A DNA stretch of 64,000 bases from Mucidula mucida (Eukaryota; Basidiomycota; Agaricomycetes; Agaricales; Physalacriaceae), in the NCBI GenBank assembly GCA_015501055.1, contig JADNYV010000037.1, positions 160,001 to 224,000 of the forward strand, read 5' to 3'. The notes under the pieces were generated by a model. The model searched no databases, had not been told where the DNA came from, and was given only the letters and a program-made list of their open reading frames with translations. Positions 11,627 to 22,957 of the stretch are shown in pieces. Position 1 is the first letter of the stretch. Every line of letters begins with the position of its first letter. A program made the translations under genes and the position numbers.

Positions 11627-12140
11627 TTATAGATTGGGGAGGAAGGATATGCTGGACGCAGCGAAGAGAGAGGACGACGCAGAGAACGCGGAGAAATCAA
11701 GGCCGGTAGCAAATTGGAGACGTGTCATAGGTCGACTACATACAAAGGTACTCAGGCACAAATAACAGTCAACTACTAATTTGCCAGTCAGGTAAATAAA
11801 CCTCACAAGATGTATGTAGGCTCTTATCAATGACAGCACCAGATAACAGGGAAGTTGAAATTCGGAATGGTCCAGTTCTGAGTTGACCAGTAGTTGACCC
11901 CTCAAAGAGTCAAATGCCTCAAGGGCCTCCTTCCTGGTCGCCCTTTTCTTCGCCAAACATTTCGCCAATGACTGTGTCAGTGCCATTTTCGTCCCTCAAG
12001 CCTTTATCGACGACGGTATCTTTCCGGCGTTGGGCCGTACATTGGTGACTACCAACATTCGAGCATTATTATCATGTCACATCCATTATTGATCATCTAA
12101 ACTACTACTTAAAATGATAGCGAAACTAGGAAATCAATAT
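11627..12140. other. intergenic, weak minus ORF only
   Basis: A 119-codon minus-strand frame (11627-11986, starting MALTQSLAKCLAKK) lies just upstream of the APH pseudogene and might be its decayed leader exon, but no motif supports this. Nothing else is recognised. Confidence 0.3.
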
Positions 12141-14085
12141 CTAAAGCGCAGTAGCCCACTCTCTTCCCTTTCGGAGCTCAACGTGGCACTTGAATGGTTT
12201 CAAATGGCTAACAAATAATTTTCAGCATCACTTTCTCTTAGACAAAGCCGAGGACCTACCAAAGTAAACCAGGCTCCAACTCGGCCTGTGGCTCAATCTC
12301 CTTTCCTTGCGCGTCCTTCGCTTTATGAATGGTGAAACTCGTAAGAATATAAGCGACACCGAGCCAGATAGTATCCAGCGCCATCTCCTTGCCACCGCAC
12401 GTCCTGCGTCCATAACCGAAAGCGATGTGCAGCGGGTCGGGGAGCTTCTCCGAACCCTTCTCCATGAAGCGCTCCGGAAGGAACTCGTCGTGGCGTTTCC
12501 ATGTCTTCTCGTCATGGAAGATTGCCCTGTCAAATTTCGTGAGACGCGGGCATGGCGGGGAAGTACACGAACCAGGTGTTGCCCATGACGGTAGCGTCTT
12601 TGGGGATATAGTAATCGCCATAACGTTCGCCCTTCATCGCGCGATGAGGGATGGCCAAGGGGAACACAGGGATCCATCTACGTTGAGCTCAAGAGATGGG
12701 TGTCTAATAGGAAGAATAGATGCATACCGCAGCGACTCTTTCACAACAGCAGTGAGGAAAGGCAGGTTTTCGCGGTCAGAGTATTCAGGAAGCCGGTTAC
12801 CCCCAATGACTGCGTCGAGCTCTTCGTGGCAGCGTCTTTGCACGTCAGGGTGCTTGACCATGGCGTAAATGAACGACGTCAAAGTGGAACTCGTCTACAC
12901 AAAGTTAGAAATGCAAATTCGTCGGTGGAGCATGAAATGACACACAGTATCAACACCAGCCGCATAGGCGACTGCTGCAGAGCTCTTGATGAGTTTTTCG
13001 CTGATTCCTTGGTCGTTGTAGCTGTCCTCAAGACACGAGGAAACGAAGCAAGGTTCGGCAGTACCAGCAGTCATCTTACGCTTAACTTCTTCATAAGGCT
13101 CGTTGACGAGAGCAGTAGAGAGCTTGCGCCATTCCCGGGCCAGACGCTTGAAACCTGCACCGGGCATCCATTCGGGTACGTATTTCACTAGGGAGATGTG
13201 AGCTACAAAAGGAACGAAGACTCAAAGACTAACGCTGGGGAATAACGTCGACGAAGAATCCAGGAGGGGAGGCGGCTGTTGATGTAGTCACGCCAGCAGC
13301 TTCCGTAAGCTGCACTAGCGGGTCGTTCTTCTCAGCAGCGTTATATCCATAGCTATTTGGCGAGCGTTCAGAGCGGTTGAAGACAAGTCTAAAGTGAAAT
13401 GCTTACACTCGCTTCAAGATAATGGAACCGGTATAGCTGAAGGACTCGTTAATGACAAGTCTGAGCATAAGACAGGTTAACAAACTGGTGGAGATGAAGC
13501 ATAAATTCATCCGGTTCTTGCGCGAGGCGCTTTAGCATATGCTGGGCTGCGGCAATTTGGATTTCGTGTTGAATCTCGTGCTTTGTGAAGTGGTTCATAA
13601 ACACCCTGCGGTGCTCACGCCAGTCGTTGCCGTAGCGCTTGAACGCGAAGGAGAAATCCCAACCCATGCTGCACCACGTTTAAGTCGGGAGCCATGAATA
13701 GAAAGAGGCACATACAGATCTTTGATCATAGGCAACTCTGGACGATCCGACATGTACGAGCTGCGTCCGTTTAGCACGTCATTGACCGACTTGAGAGAGT
13801 TCAAGACAATGATGGGTGTGCCGAAAACATTCAGCCCGATGACATCGCCTATAGTCCAATTAGCTTGAACAGACGCGCGAAGTTGCAACGCGTACTCTCA
13901 TACTCGACAGACCACGCCTTGAATTGCTTCCACACAGCCGGAACACCCATCTGGAGCGCGTTTCCCATGATAGGAACCCCTTTAGGACCAGGTGGCATGG
14001 GATACTTGATCTTCCTCCATTGCTGGTAGCCTACAGCGAGCACAGTCGTCGCAGCAATCAAGAGAAGGGCGGTGGTGACTTCCAT
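12141..14085 (-). CDS. cytochrome P450 monooxygenase
   Basis: The start is the ATG at 14085. The N-terminus is a membrane anchor (TTALLLIAATTVLAVG) followed by a proline hinge (MPPGPKGVPIMGN). Then come the C-helix WREHRR, the I-helix AAGVDT, the K-helix ExxR motif (KESLR), the PERF motif (LPERF) and the heme loop FGYGRRTCGG with the axial cysteine near 12400. About ten exons with short introns join in frame, including the splice that restores NTW-AIFHDEKTW (12532-12588) and a last exon ending HLKPFKCHVELRK before the stop at 12141-12143. The protein is about 500 residues, the usual P450 length, with no lesion seen. It would oxidise a small organic substrate at the ER. It is divergent from the adjacent terpene synthase, with a 637-bp shared upstream region, so terpene oxidation is the natural inference. 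CYP family not assigned. Confidence 0.93.
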
Positions 14086-14722
14086 AGTCACTTACACCTA
14101 GTAATCGGGGGACTTTGCGTGTATTATCTCGCGTCTCTACTTTTATCTAGCGAGGCTACCTCCATCGGATCTGTATGAGCACCAATACTAACTTGGGTAA
14201 CGCAAGCCATGGACAGGTCGCCTCTTCCAGACCGTGTTGCCGACAAATTGAATGACAGCGATTTCTGAGAACCCGAGTAGATCATTACCACAACTGCTTC
14301 CAAGCGCGCAAATCCCCGGAGGCTGGACGATGATGATGGTTCGTTTTGAAGAACAGCGGAAGCACGTGACAACCCAATGCCGACTCTGCACCACCAGCTA
14401 CGAAAGCGAAGCGCTCGCCATATATGGACCATGGAAACTGCGGTCGGGGCGGAACTAGGGCCATCCTCTGCGTCAGCTCGGACTCGGGATGAACGCTCCC
14501 CGGACGCCGCCAGTAAACATTGACCGATGATCTTGGACTCGAGTTCTCGCGCTCGCAACTTCGTTGAATGACGCGAGATCCATATACTCAGCCGCGAAGG
14601 AGAGAAATTTGTAATAACTGCTTTGTATACCTATCTGGACGGCGCTTTATATTGGATGGCAAATGCGCTTTAATCTCTCATTCTATTCCCCATCCATACA
14701 CCACATCCCACAACTTCATACA
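14086..14722. promoter_or_regulatory. shared upstream region of P450 and terpene synthase
   Basis: This 637-bp gap separates two divergently transcribed genes and contains no supported gene. It is the only space for both promoters, so co-regulation is plausible. I see TATA-like AT-rich stretches near each gene (ctttatattggat at about 14645 for the synthase) but no operator I can name. Confidence 0.4.
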
Positions 14723-16007
14723 ATGTCTGGCGAAGTAGTCTTCCATCTACCCGACACGCTCAGGAACTGGCCCTGGCCTCGGCACATCAACCCTTTCTAC
14801 GAAGAGTGCAAGAAGGAGTCGAAAGATTGGTGTGAAGGTTTCAAGGCTTTCAGCCCTAAGGCACAAAAGGCATTTAACCTTTGCGACTTCAGTAAGCCGA
14901 ACGCTTATTAGCACCGAACGAACGGTATACTCATCACCTGCTCAAGATTTGCTCGCTTCACTTGCGTTCCCTCTTGTAAACAAAGGTACTCGTAGTAGAC
15001 AAAATGCTTTGTTTTTCGATACACTGACGTTCCCGACCATTATAGATGGATGTCGCATTGGATGCGACTTGATGAACCTGTTCTTCGTCATCGACGAGCA
15101 CTCTGATGTTGCAGATAATGATACTGCGCGTCACCAGATGGACTGCGTCATGGACGCCCTGCGCAACCCTCATAAGCCACGCCCCGAGGGCGAATGGATT
15201 GGCGGTGAAGTAACCCGTTCGTATGTAGCCTTCCTCATATCTACTTTTCGTGGTTAATTCTAACGACTCTTCGTAGGTTCTGGTTGAATGCCATTCGTAC
15301 CGCTACGCCCATAGCACAGAAGCGCTTCATCGACATGTTCCAGTTGTACACCGACTCTGTCGTGCAGCAGGCTGTTGACCGGAACGCGCACCACATCCGG
15401 GACATCGACAGCTACTTTGAGGTCCGCCGGGACACCATCGGGGCCAAGCCCTCGTTCGCCATCAACGAAGTGCACCTCAACCTCCCGGATAAGGTCATGG
15501 AGCACCCAGTCATCAAGGAGCTCACGGCGCTGTGCATTGACATGTTGTGCATCGGAAATGATCTTTGCTCCTACAACGTCGAGTGTGTCGTCTTGATTCG
15601 GGGTACCTTCTGAGACTGACTGTGGCGTAGGCAATCCCGTGGCGATGACGGACACAATCTCGTTACAATCGTTATGCATCAGCTCGATCTTGACCTCCAC
15701 GGTGCGCTGCAGTGGATCTCCAATTTGCACGATGACTTGGTCGACAAGTTCTTGGAGGCGTGGAACCACATCCCCGTGTACGGTGGCCCTCTCGACTATG
15801 AAGTAAGGACATATACCGAAGGTCTTGGAAATTGGGTTCGCGCTAATGACCAGTGGAGCTTTGAGGTATCGATTATATACTACTATCACGTCGGCGTTGG
15901 ACTAACGATCGTTTTAGAGCGAGCGCTATTTCGGCAAGCAGGGTATGGTTATTCTGGAAACCCGAAAGGATGTCCTCCTCCCAAAACAGCCGGGCGTCGG
16001 TCTCTAA
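14723..16007 (+). CDS. sesquiterpene synthase (class I terpene cyclase)
   Basis: Six exons (14723-14891, 14947-14985, 15046-15220, 15277-15582, 15631-15865, 15918-16007) give 337 residues in one frame, the normal size of basidiomycete sesquiterpene synthases. The first metal-binding motif is D86-E-H-S-D90. The NSE triad is N222, S226, E230 in NDLCSYNVE. The pyrophosphate-sensing RY pair is R311-Y312 in SERYFG. All are intact, so an active Mg-dependent farnesyl diphosphate cyclase is expected in the cytosol. The product cannot be read from sequence; a D-E-x-x-D first motif is common among fungal sesquiterpene synthases. The divergent P450 and the nearby UstYa-like oxidase suggest a small terpenoid cluster. 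Confidence 0.95.
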
Positions 16008-16925
16008 ATGGCTTTTTTCAATAGAATCTATAAGACTTTTGACTTCAAAGGAGTCACATATGCAATCAATATCAGATACTTAATGTAGCACGTACATCCA
16101 TGTGATCCCCGATTCTTCATCCCATTAAGCGCTATCTTCACTCCTTTCAACTGCCTATGTACTGCATGGCCCCGCGTCTGTCGAGGCAGCCTCGTGAATT
16201 TCTGATACCTACTTACTTCAATCGGGAAGCTGCTTTTCATGTTCGCACTCAAAGTACATTTCAAAAGTTGGCTGAACTCACATTTGCTTGATATTGAATG
16301 AGGTTCTGTGAACTCACTGCCAGCTCAGTGCTCAGCAGGTGATAGCTCTCTGGCCGAAGGGTAAATATTTGCTGCGGAGATAGGGTGGGGCCAAGGCACA
16401 TTATTGCATCACGTGCCACTCTCTCACGTTGAACCGTTCCACCATGTTACGCCTCTGCTTCACTTGTGTCCGCAAATAGTCCACGTTATATTTGAGGACC
16501 GCCAGAATCATTTGAACAACTCCTCCAAGTTAGCCTGAAAGGCACTCATACTCCGAGTCGTATCTGGAATCTCTATCCTCCTCCGAGCCTTCCTTTGAAC
16601 ATCGTATTCTGTTTAGTGCCTGCCCTCATCAGAAGCGACACTTCTCTGCACTAACGGCCAAATCGAGACTCTATTATGCTCAGGAACTTCGTAGCTGTCA
16701 TGATCGATTTCGCATTGGAGGACTCGCCGGCTCTGTGCGTCAAAGAGGTACCTACCTCCATCCTCTACTGAATTCCATCATTAAGTTCAAAATTACAGCA
16801 TGACCCCGGAAGAAGCTCATCGCGAATCTAGGACCCGCTACTTATCTTCATCGCGTCACAGATAAACTGGTCCCCTGGAATCTCTGCCAATAAATACCTG
16901 GCGTCGTTTTGCCTCGATCCCCAAG
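16008..16925. other. intergenic, no gene recognised
   Basis: No ORF with recognisable motifs. A TATA-like AATAAATA lies near 16890, 25-35 bp before the small secreted peptide gene. Confidence 0.4.
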
Positions 16926-17134
16926 ATGCCATCAGCAGTAAAAGTCATTGCACTAGCCCTTGCGCTTGCTCTACTGGCCCAGTCGGGTCCTGTAGACGAA
17001 CGATATGTCCACCCAACAGCGCCAGGTACTTATTCCCGTCGATTCGATGATTATTCTGCTATATTGTTTTTCCAGTTGAAGAAGTGAATTGTCTATTCCA
17101 ACGAGACGATGGTGGGCTCTCGTCCTGCTTTTAG
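16926..17134 (+). CDS. tiny secreted cysteine-containing peptide (candidate RiPP precursor or effector)
   Basis: The ATG at 16926 opens a 100-nt exon, followed by a 50-nt intron (17026-17075) and a 59-nt exon, giving 52 residues. The first 20 form a clear signal peptide (VIALALALALLAQS). The mature part is short, with a Kex2-like QR site and two cysteines. An alternative splice (donor after GAC GAT G, acceptor at the tttag before cccgcc, then a further short intron) would replace the last residues by a longer tail with three more cysteines, so the 3' end is uncertain. It sits between an intact terpene synthase and a UstYa-like oxidase, whose relatives modify secreted precursor peptides. That link is inference only: no repeated core peptide is visible. 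Confidence 0.45.
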
Positions 17135-17654
17135 CCCGCCATGGTACGTTCTAATCAGACCGAGTTTGCATGAACGCGCTTCTGATGATGATGTTGAAGT
17201 TCCTGTCAGATGCAGCAGACTCAGCTTCGTGTTTATCTGTGCATCCGAATTGCCGTGGCTAATATTATATTTTTGTTCTCGGTGATAAGTGAAGGCTGTT
17301 TTCTCGTCACCAGACGATTCCAACTAAGATGCGTGCTGGTCGAGGAACAACCTCGGACTTCTTGTTGCAGTCAGATATAGCAAATATATCTCCTTCAGTC
17401 CTGTGACCACATACGAATACAGTGAGCGGATCCTCCGGACTGATCTATTCGATGTTTGACGCAGATAATGCAGCGTATGTGCGTTCCACGGCGAGCGTAG
17501 GAAGAGGGGCGGTGTATGAACTCCGAGAACGTTGGGCACTACTTGTTCAACCTGTCTATGAGCAATATGAAAGCCGCTGAAGCGCTTCACGAACAACTGA
17601 AATAAGAGTATTCCATTCCTGACTGACTGCTACCCCATGCCAATAGCTGTCCCT
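17135..17654. other. intergenic, nothing firm
   Basis: It contains only a 90-codon minus ORF (17324-17596) without motifs. The possible alternative 3' exon of the small peptide gene would fall in its first 120 bases. Confidence 0.3.
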
Positions 17655-18359
17655 TCAATTCGTCGCCGATGTATTCCACCGTGCGTAATTATCTTCCACC
17701 ACGGTGTAAACTATACTCCAATCCCTGCAGACATGTGTCACGCCCACTCTCTCCACATCAAAATCCCTCTCCTCCCATCCTATTTTCTCCAACGTCAAAT
17801 TAGGCTCACACATCGTCATCTGTCGTAGATAATTCAAGCAATGCTGAATATGTCCTTCGGCTACGACCTTGACCGGATCGAATGCCAGATTTAAGAGTCG
17901 AAGACAATGCAGCTCGTGGAACATGTTCACCACGAAGACACGCTCATCCGGTCCTAGGCGTACGTAACCTGCTGACCCCGAGCCTAGTTGCAAGGAGAAC
18001 CAGGCGTCGTCGGAAGCGGTGCCCGCTACTGGATACCTGACGCTCTCCTCCATTGTTGTTAACAAGACTTCGTCGTCGAGCAGCGAGTTGGGTATCGGAA
18101 GATATTGCGGGAAATCATGACCGCGATACGTGTACGCTGAGATTCTGTTCAATCAGTTCTCCGTTCGATACGGTTTGACGAAGACGAAAGACGTACACGG
18201 GTGATCTATTTGAGTAGGAGATTGGTACCACTGCTTGTGACCAAGATAAGCAAGGCTCAAAAGACTGACGAGGAGCTGTAAAGCTGCGATAGGTACAGAT
18301 GGATGCATAGCAAGCCTCGCTCTCAGGTACAGACGTGTTCTTTGACCATGAGGGCTCAT
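17655..18359 (-). CDS. UstYa-family (DUF3328) oxidase
   Basis: Two exons (18359-18199 and 18144-17655, 54-nt intron) encode 216 residues. A single membrane segment lies at about residues 21-40 (SVPIAALQLLVSLLSLAYLG), so the protein is a type II membrane protein with a lumenal domain. The family signature is complete: two HxxHC motifs, H130-E-L-H-C134 and H152-I-Q-H-C156, the second followed by LNYLRQ, then HVCRDW. In ascomycetes, UstYa-type proteins carry out oxidative cyclisation or dehydrogenation in RiPP (dikaritin) and other pathways in the secretory system. Here it closes an island with a terpene synthase, a P450 and a tiny secreted peptide gene. Its substrate is unknown. Confidence 0.9.
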
Positions 18360-18654
18360 CTAAATGAATGGCGTAGAATCAAAGCGTGGCGTGATGGCGT
18401 GACGAATTACAACCCAAGGCTTGATTCCCGGCGATCTTCCGCATTGAATGCGGGTCAAGTTCCTATCAAGTACGTCCTCCCGTCTTTTATGCCTTGTCCT
18501 CTCGGGGATTTCAAGTCACCACTTCTTCTAGGACCTTCTCGTCCTGTGAGATCGGGAGCTATCGAAAGTACTCCATGTAGGAACGAATCCAAGTCACGGT
18601 AACAGATTGGGCTGTTTATATGGATCTTCGGGTTATACGAAAGTCGTTGGTATC

Positions 18655-19340
18655 ATGTTCAACTTCAAAGCGATGGCCGTCGTAGCTCTCGTGTTTAATG
18701 TGGCGAGAGCTGCAAGTGTTGTTAAGACCCTCGATGTGAGTATTGACCAGTCCGTCGATTCTTGTATGGCGTTGACATTCACGTAGACCTTTGCTGAGTG
18801 CGGTGATAATGTCGACGCTGTCTGCCCGACTGGAACAGAATGCACACCGGGAGGTCCGCAGATATTTCCCCTTCAGAGATTGTTCTCTAAATTCGCTTTA
18901 GTCCCAAGCTTTTGCATCCCTCCACGAGTAGCCGACAATAGCACACTGGCGTACACCGAAGTGCAAGGGTTTGGACGCCCAGTGGCGCCGGTCGGATATG
19001 TCTCCAATGACGATCCGATTCCTGTTTGGACGGCGTGCACCGATGCCAATTTTGTAGGGTCTTGTTTGAGTTACTCATTGGCCTGCGACTTCTGCGTTCC
19101 TCTTGACGGCATCTTTGTTGATTCCCTCTCGAGCATTCGGATTATCGAGCCCACGGTCGGATGCAACTTTTGGGTGTAAGGTTTTTCTTAGCACGTCTTG
19201 GACACCAGGGACTCATACCAAACTCCAGTAGTTCGAACTGCGTCGGCGACGGTATCAATATTGATTCGGGAGCTATCTTTGATCTTTCGGCGACGAGCTA
19301 TAACGATCGCATTGTAGCATTCAACTGTTACTTACATTGA
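18655..19340 (+). CDS. small secreted beta/gamma-crystallin-like cysteine-rich protein, copy A
   Basis: Four exons (18655-18735, 18787-18853, 18902-19175, 19229-19340) give 177 residues. A signal peptide (MAVVALVFNVARA) is followed by a Cys pair region (FAECG...CPTGTEC) and a domain with the features of a beta/gamma-crystallin Greek-key pair. These are WTACTDANFVGSC, a DSLSSIRI strand, and, across the last intron, SSNCVGDG followed by DLSATSYNDRIVAFNC. The function is unknown; such folds in secreted microbial proteins bind calcium or act as toxins or inhibitors, so no role is claimed. Copies B, C and D in this window share identical exon lengths for the last three exons (67, 274 and 112 nt) where intact. 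Confidence 0.85.
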
Positions 19341-19461
19341 AAGAACACAGATACGGAGTATAATGTGAATGCATTCAGTGACCGGTTTGCCAAGAGCTAG
19401 GACCAGCCCGTGGAATCATGCTGAACCATGAACACACCTAAGTATCTGGTAAGTCCATGAT

Positions 19462-20130
19462 TCAGTCGAACTCGTAAAAGACTTTACCGTTCGGCACACG
19501 CCCTTTCTTCTGCCAAAAGTCGACATGACAAGGAGGTGCGCGTTCCGAGCACGAGAACTCAAAAGTCGTAAACAAAGACGACGCGCAACGAAACTCTATT
19601 GGCTTGTGGTCTTTCCCAGAGAAATCAACTGTCGCGAAATGTGACCGGAGAGGTGGTGCGGTAGACCATGAGATGTGCCTCGATAACTCTGAGTTGCTGT
19701 CCGGCATCCAATCGATCTCACCAGTGGAGAACTCCACGTCCACCGCTGCTTCGAAAGACGTGGTATAGGCTCTAAGAATAGTTGGATTCAGGTAGCACCT
19801 TTCCGTTCCATCAGTGGTGTGAAACTATCGCACCAACATTGCTGGGATACCAGCGAGAGTCCTCGAACAGAATTCGGGACGGATCGGACGTCCTGTATTG
19901 GACGATAACATCAGGAAAGTAATAGAAAGGAGCAAGAGGTGGCCTGTTTTCGCCGAGTGCCACCGGGTCCAAGTTGATGTACGCGCTAGGGCGACGTAGT
20001 GGGGTGCGGATACTCAAGGCACGCGTGTTAGAAGACTTCAGATGGTCGTAAAAGATTGCGCCAATAGAGAACAAAGTGCTAATGCACGCCCACGTAACGA
20101 GTCTTCGCTGTGTCGCTGTGTAGCCTACCT
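19462..20130 (-). CDS. type II membrane protein of a basidiomycete hypothetical family, possible frameshift
   Basis: The upstream part encodes a hydrophobic segment (LVTWACISTLFSIGAIFY) followed by a conserved-looking stem (YINLDPV, FPDVIVQYRTSDPSRI, EDSRWYPS). A second frame continues TDGTERCYLNPTILRAY and ends with C-rich sequence (FRCASS, FEFSCSE, CHVDFWQKKG). The two halves are not in one frame: the first stops after GAIVSHH near 19823 and the second must be entered one base off, and no splice signals explain it. I therefore suspect a single-base lesion. The N-terminal exon beyond 20074 is uncertain. Function unknown. Confidence 0.55.
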
Positions 20131-20944
20131 AGAACGTCAGAACACGACAGTTACAGGATGGAATTCAGCAGTAGCTACTACGCTTGGAATGAAATTGACA
20201 TTTTTGTTCAGTATATGACTCCCCTGAAACGTTCACGGGCGTGTAAGAGGATGAGGAAGACATTCAGTCCCTGTCCGCGCGTTCGGCTGCTCAAGTCTCG
20301 AGATCCATTGGTATCGGAGTACTAGTCATTGGAGACACGCAGTCGTTTCGAAGCTGTCAACCTGTCCATTCTTTCAAGGAACAAGGAGAGCCCTCGGTTG
20401 GTCGACTGACATTTGAATGGATCTGCGAAGGCTGTGCTGAGTTACGTTTGCATCAATTTCAAGATCTGTAGCTCTGGCGCCTTCCGTCTCTCCTTCTGGA
20501 TGCCTCCAGGCAAGTACTTCGCTGTCGACTACCATTGATTCTCGACAGTTCTGGCCATTCAATCCGTCAAGTTTCTGATGTTCCCTCCAGCGAGCGCTTA
20601 TTCGACTCTTCATTCATTTACTCGAACGGATCTTCTGAGCACATCCCCCGGGTCTTCTTACAGCACTCAGTACTGTATTCTTGGCTGAAGTGGCTCTTGC
20701 TGAATGCTCGGCATAATCTAATGATGGCACCAGAACTCATACAGGGGATCTGCAGCGCTTCAAGGAGGTCTTGATGTTGATGGTTCCATTCATTGGACAG
20801 TCTAACCGGACTAGACAATGACGAAGAAACACGAAGCGCTAATTGAGAGCTCTCATAATCTATAAGTATCCTACTTCCTCTAGAGCCCAGTGTCATCCAG
20901 GTCCGATTTGAACGCCCTCTTGTTCTCCAGCGCATTGCAAGTCG
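20131..20944. other. intergenic, no supported gene
   Basis: Minus-strand ORFs at 20374-20613 and 20618-20998 lack motifs, and the second overlaps the start of the seven-TM gene on the other strand. I regard both as chance. Confidence 0.35.
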
Positions 20945-22156
20945 ATGTCTACAAACTCCTCTGAAGGTCCCGTCGTCGGGAATCCGTATGCTCCGCAAGA
21001 GCCACCCGAGTTGATATCCTTCGAGAAATCAGATTTCATTGGGATGCATCTCGCAGATATGTTGTACGGTTAGTCCTCTCGTGTGCTGTTCAACTTCTCT
21101 CAACGTTAATCATATGATAGGCATAACCGTGTTGCTATTCGTTCGGTGTATGATTGGGCTGCTGTTCCCGAAGGCCCCGCGCGTTCGCAACATCCCCTTG
21201 GCCGTCTATGTTTCTGTTCTCTTTGCGCTTGGCACCGTGTTTATGGCCATGAATCTCAACGTGGCCGTTCTGAGTTTCATCGACAACCGTAACTTTCCTG
21301 GAGGACCTGAAGTATGGGCGCAGGCGGAAGCCTACAAAGCGATCATCGTCGTTCCGAATACTGTGTTTATCTTGGCCAACTGGATGGCGGATGCGCTTCT
21401 GGTTAGATCATATCTTCTTGTGGCGCTGTCATGTACTTACGCGCCATACAGCTCTACCGTTGCAAAGTCGTGTGGGACTCCCACTACTGGGTGCTTAGCC
21501 TTCCTGGCTTGATGTATCTTGGTTCGATTTGTAGGTCAACCTCTCATTGCCAATACTAAATCTAACCCTATTTAGCCATGGGTATCATGACTATCTTCCA
21601 GAGCTCGAAGCCCAACGCTGGCATCTGGAATAGCGTGACCATCGACTTCGCGCTTCCCTACTTTTCGCTTTCGACCTCGCTGAATGTTCTCCTCACTCTC
21701 CTTATTTCGAGTCGGCTTTTCGTGCACCAAATGTGGATCAGGAAAAACGTGGGCTCAATGCGCCTGCCTTATGGTTCCATTATTGCGTTACTCGTTGAGA
21801 GCTCAGCGATTTATGCTGTCTCATCTCTCCTGTTTATCGGATGCTACGGCGCAGGAAGTCTAGTGTCCGCTGTATTCTTGCCCATCCTCTCGCAGACACA
21901 GGTGAGTGTCGGCATACTAAAAGACAGTCCAGAGCTGAAGTACCAATGCCAGGTTATTGCGCCGCTGTTAATTATTTCCAGAGTGATCAATCAGAAGGCG
22001 TGGACGTCGTCGACGCGCCATGCGATATTGTCCAACCCTGTATTCCAGGACGCTAGTCAAGCAACTACCCAGATCAACTCGCACGCGCTTCGCTCGCCCG
22101 GTTCGACGGTTTTCAACGTCGGGAAGGAAAGCAATAGTATACGGAGCGTTGTTTGA
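20945..22156 (+). CDS. seven-transmembrane protein of unknown function
   Basis: Five exons (20945-21068, 21121-21401, 21452-21530, 21576-21900, 21952-22156) give 337 residues in frame. Hydrophobic segments alternate with short loops: ITVLLFVRCMIGLLF, LAVYVSVLFALGTVFMAM, AIIVVPNTVFILANWM, HYWVLSLPGLMYLGSI, LPYFSLSTSLNVLLTLLISS, SIIALLVESSAIYAVSSLLF and SLVSAVFLPILSQTQ. The N-terminus and the S/T/Q-rich C-terminal tail are soluble. This layout matches the many lineage-specific polytopic proteins of Agaricomycetes. A receptor-like role is possible, but no receptor motif is seen. Confidence 0.88.
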
Positions 22157-22957
22157 TAGCCGGTTGCATTCTACTTAGGACTCTGATTAGTCGAAAACTT
22201 TCCTGTACCAGCGTCTTGTAATATAAGTATAGAAACTCTTCTACGCGACCAGCTACGATAGGGAATTAGGTGAAGTCGACGATGGGGAGAGTGCCAAGCG
22301 GAGTTTGCCGTAGATGAACACGGTTCGGCCTCGAGCTCCTTCGTTTACTCTCATCGTAGTAAGTCTCGCATACCGTGATGCTAAGATGCTTGAACCTGCC
22401 ACAAACTTAACGGTCTTAACCTCCTACCACCACAATCTCCATATTCGACGCGTTCTCCCAGAAACGCTCTACCTCTAAACAAATTTCCACCCAAACGGCG
22501 CTTCGGCGCATGGTTTCTTACGGCGATGTAATGCATGTTTGAAACGAACGTCACGGTCATCATGATCAGCTTGAAGCTCTCTTTGAACGCCACTACACCG
22601 ACCTTGTAGTTGCTTTATCTGACTTCTTATTTCCAAGGTGACCCAAGGAATCACTCTCTTTCGTGAAGTAAAAGGTACGAATCTGCCATTCTAAACATAC
22701 TTGGAACAACTTGGAACTTTTTCGAGTTTCCTTGGAAGTGCAACTCTTCCAGCTCTCTGCGCTGACATAATTTAAGCGCGAATAGGGTCAAGGAACAATC
22801 GGCAACCGGATCTAATGGCAGTAACGCACGTTGCCTCCTCCCCGTCATGCTGTTTCTATCCGTATGATTCTTCCTGTACACGTTCATCTCGCTGGACGAC
22901 TTAACTTGATTTGGAGGAATTTACTCCTGGGCATCGCCAACGAAGTGGTACCTTCCC
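22157..22957. other. intergenic, no supported gene
   Basis: Only short motif-free ORFs (22381-22593, 22651-22887 minus). It holds the 3' region of the seven-TM gene and the promoter of the phosphatase gene. Confidence 0.35.

Noticed and set aside
14124..14558. 144-codon minus ORF between the P450 and terpene synthase genes
   Set aside because: No motif, lies in the divergent promoter region and has no splice pattern.
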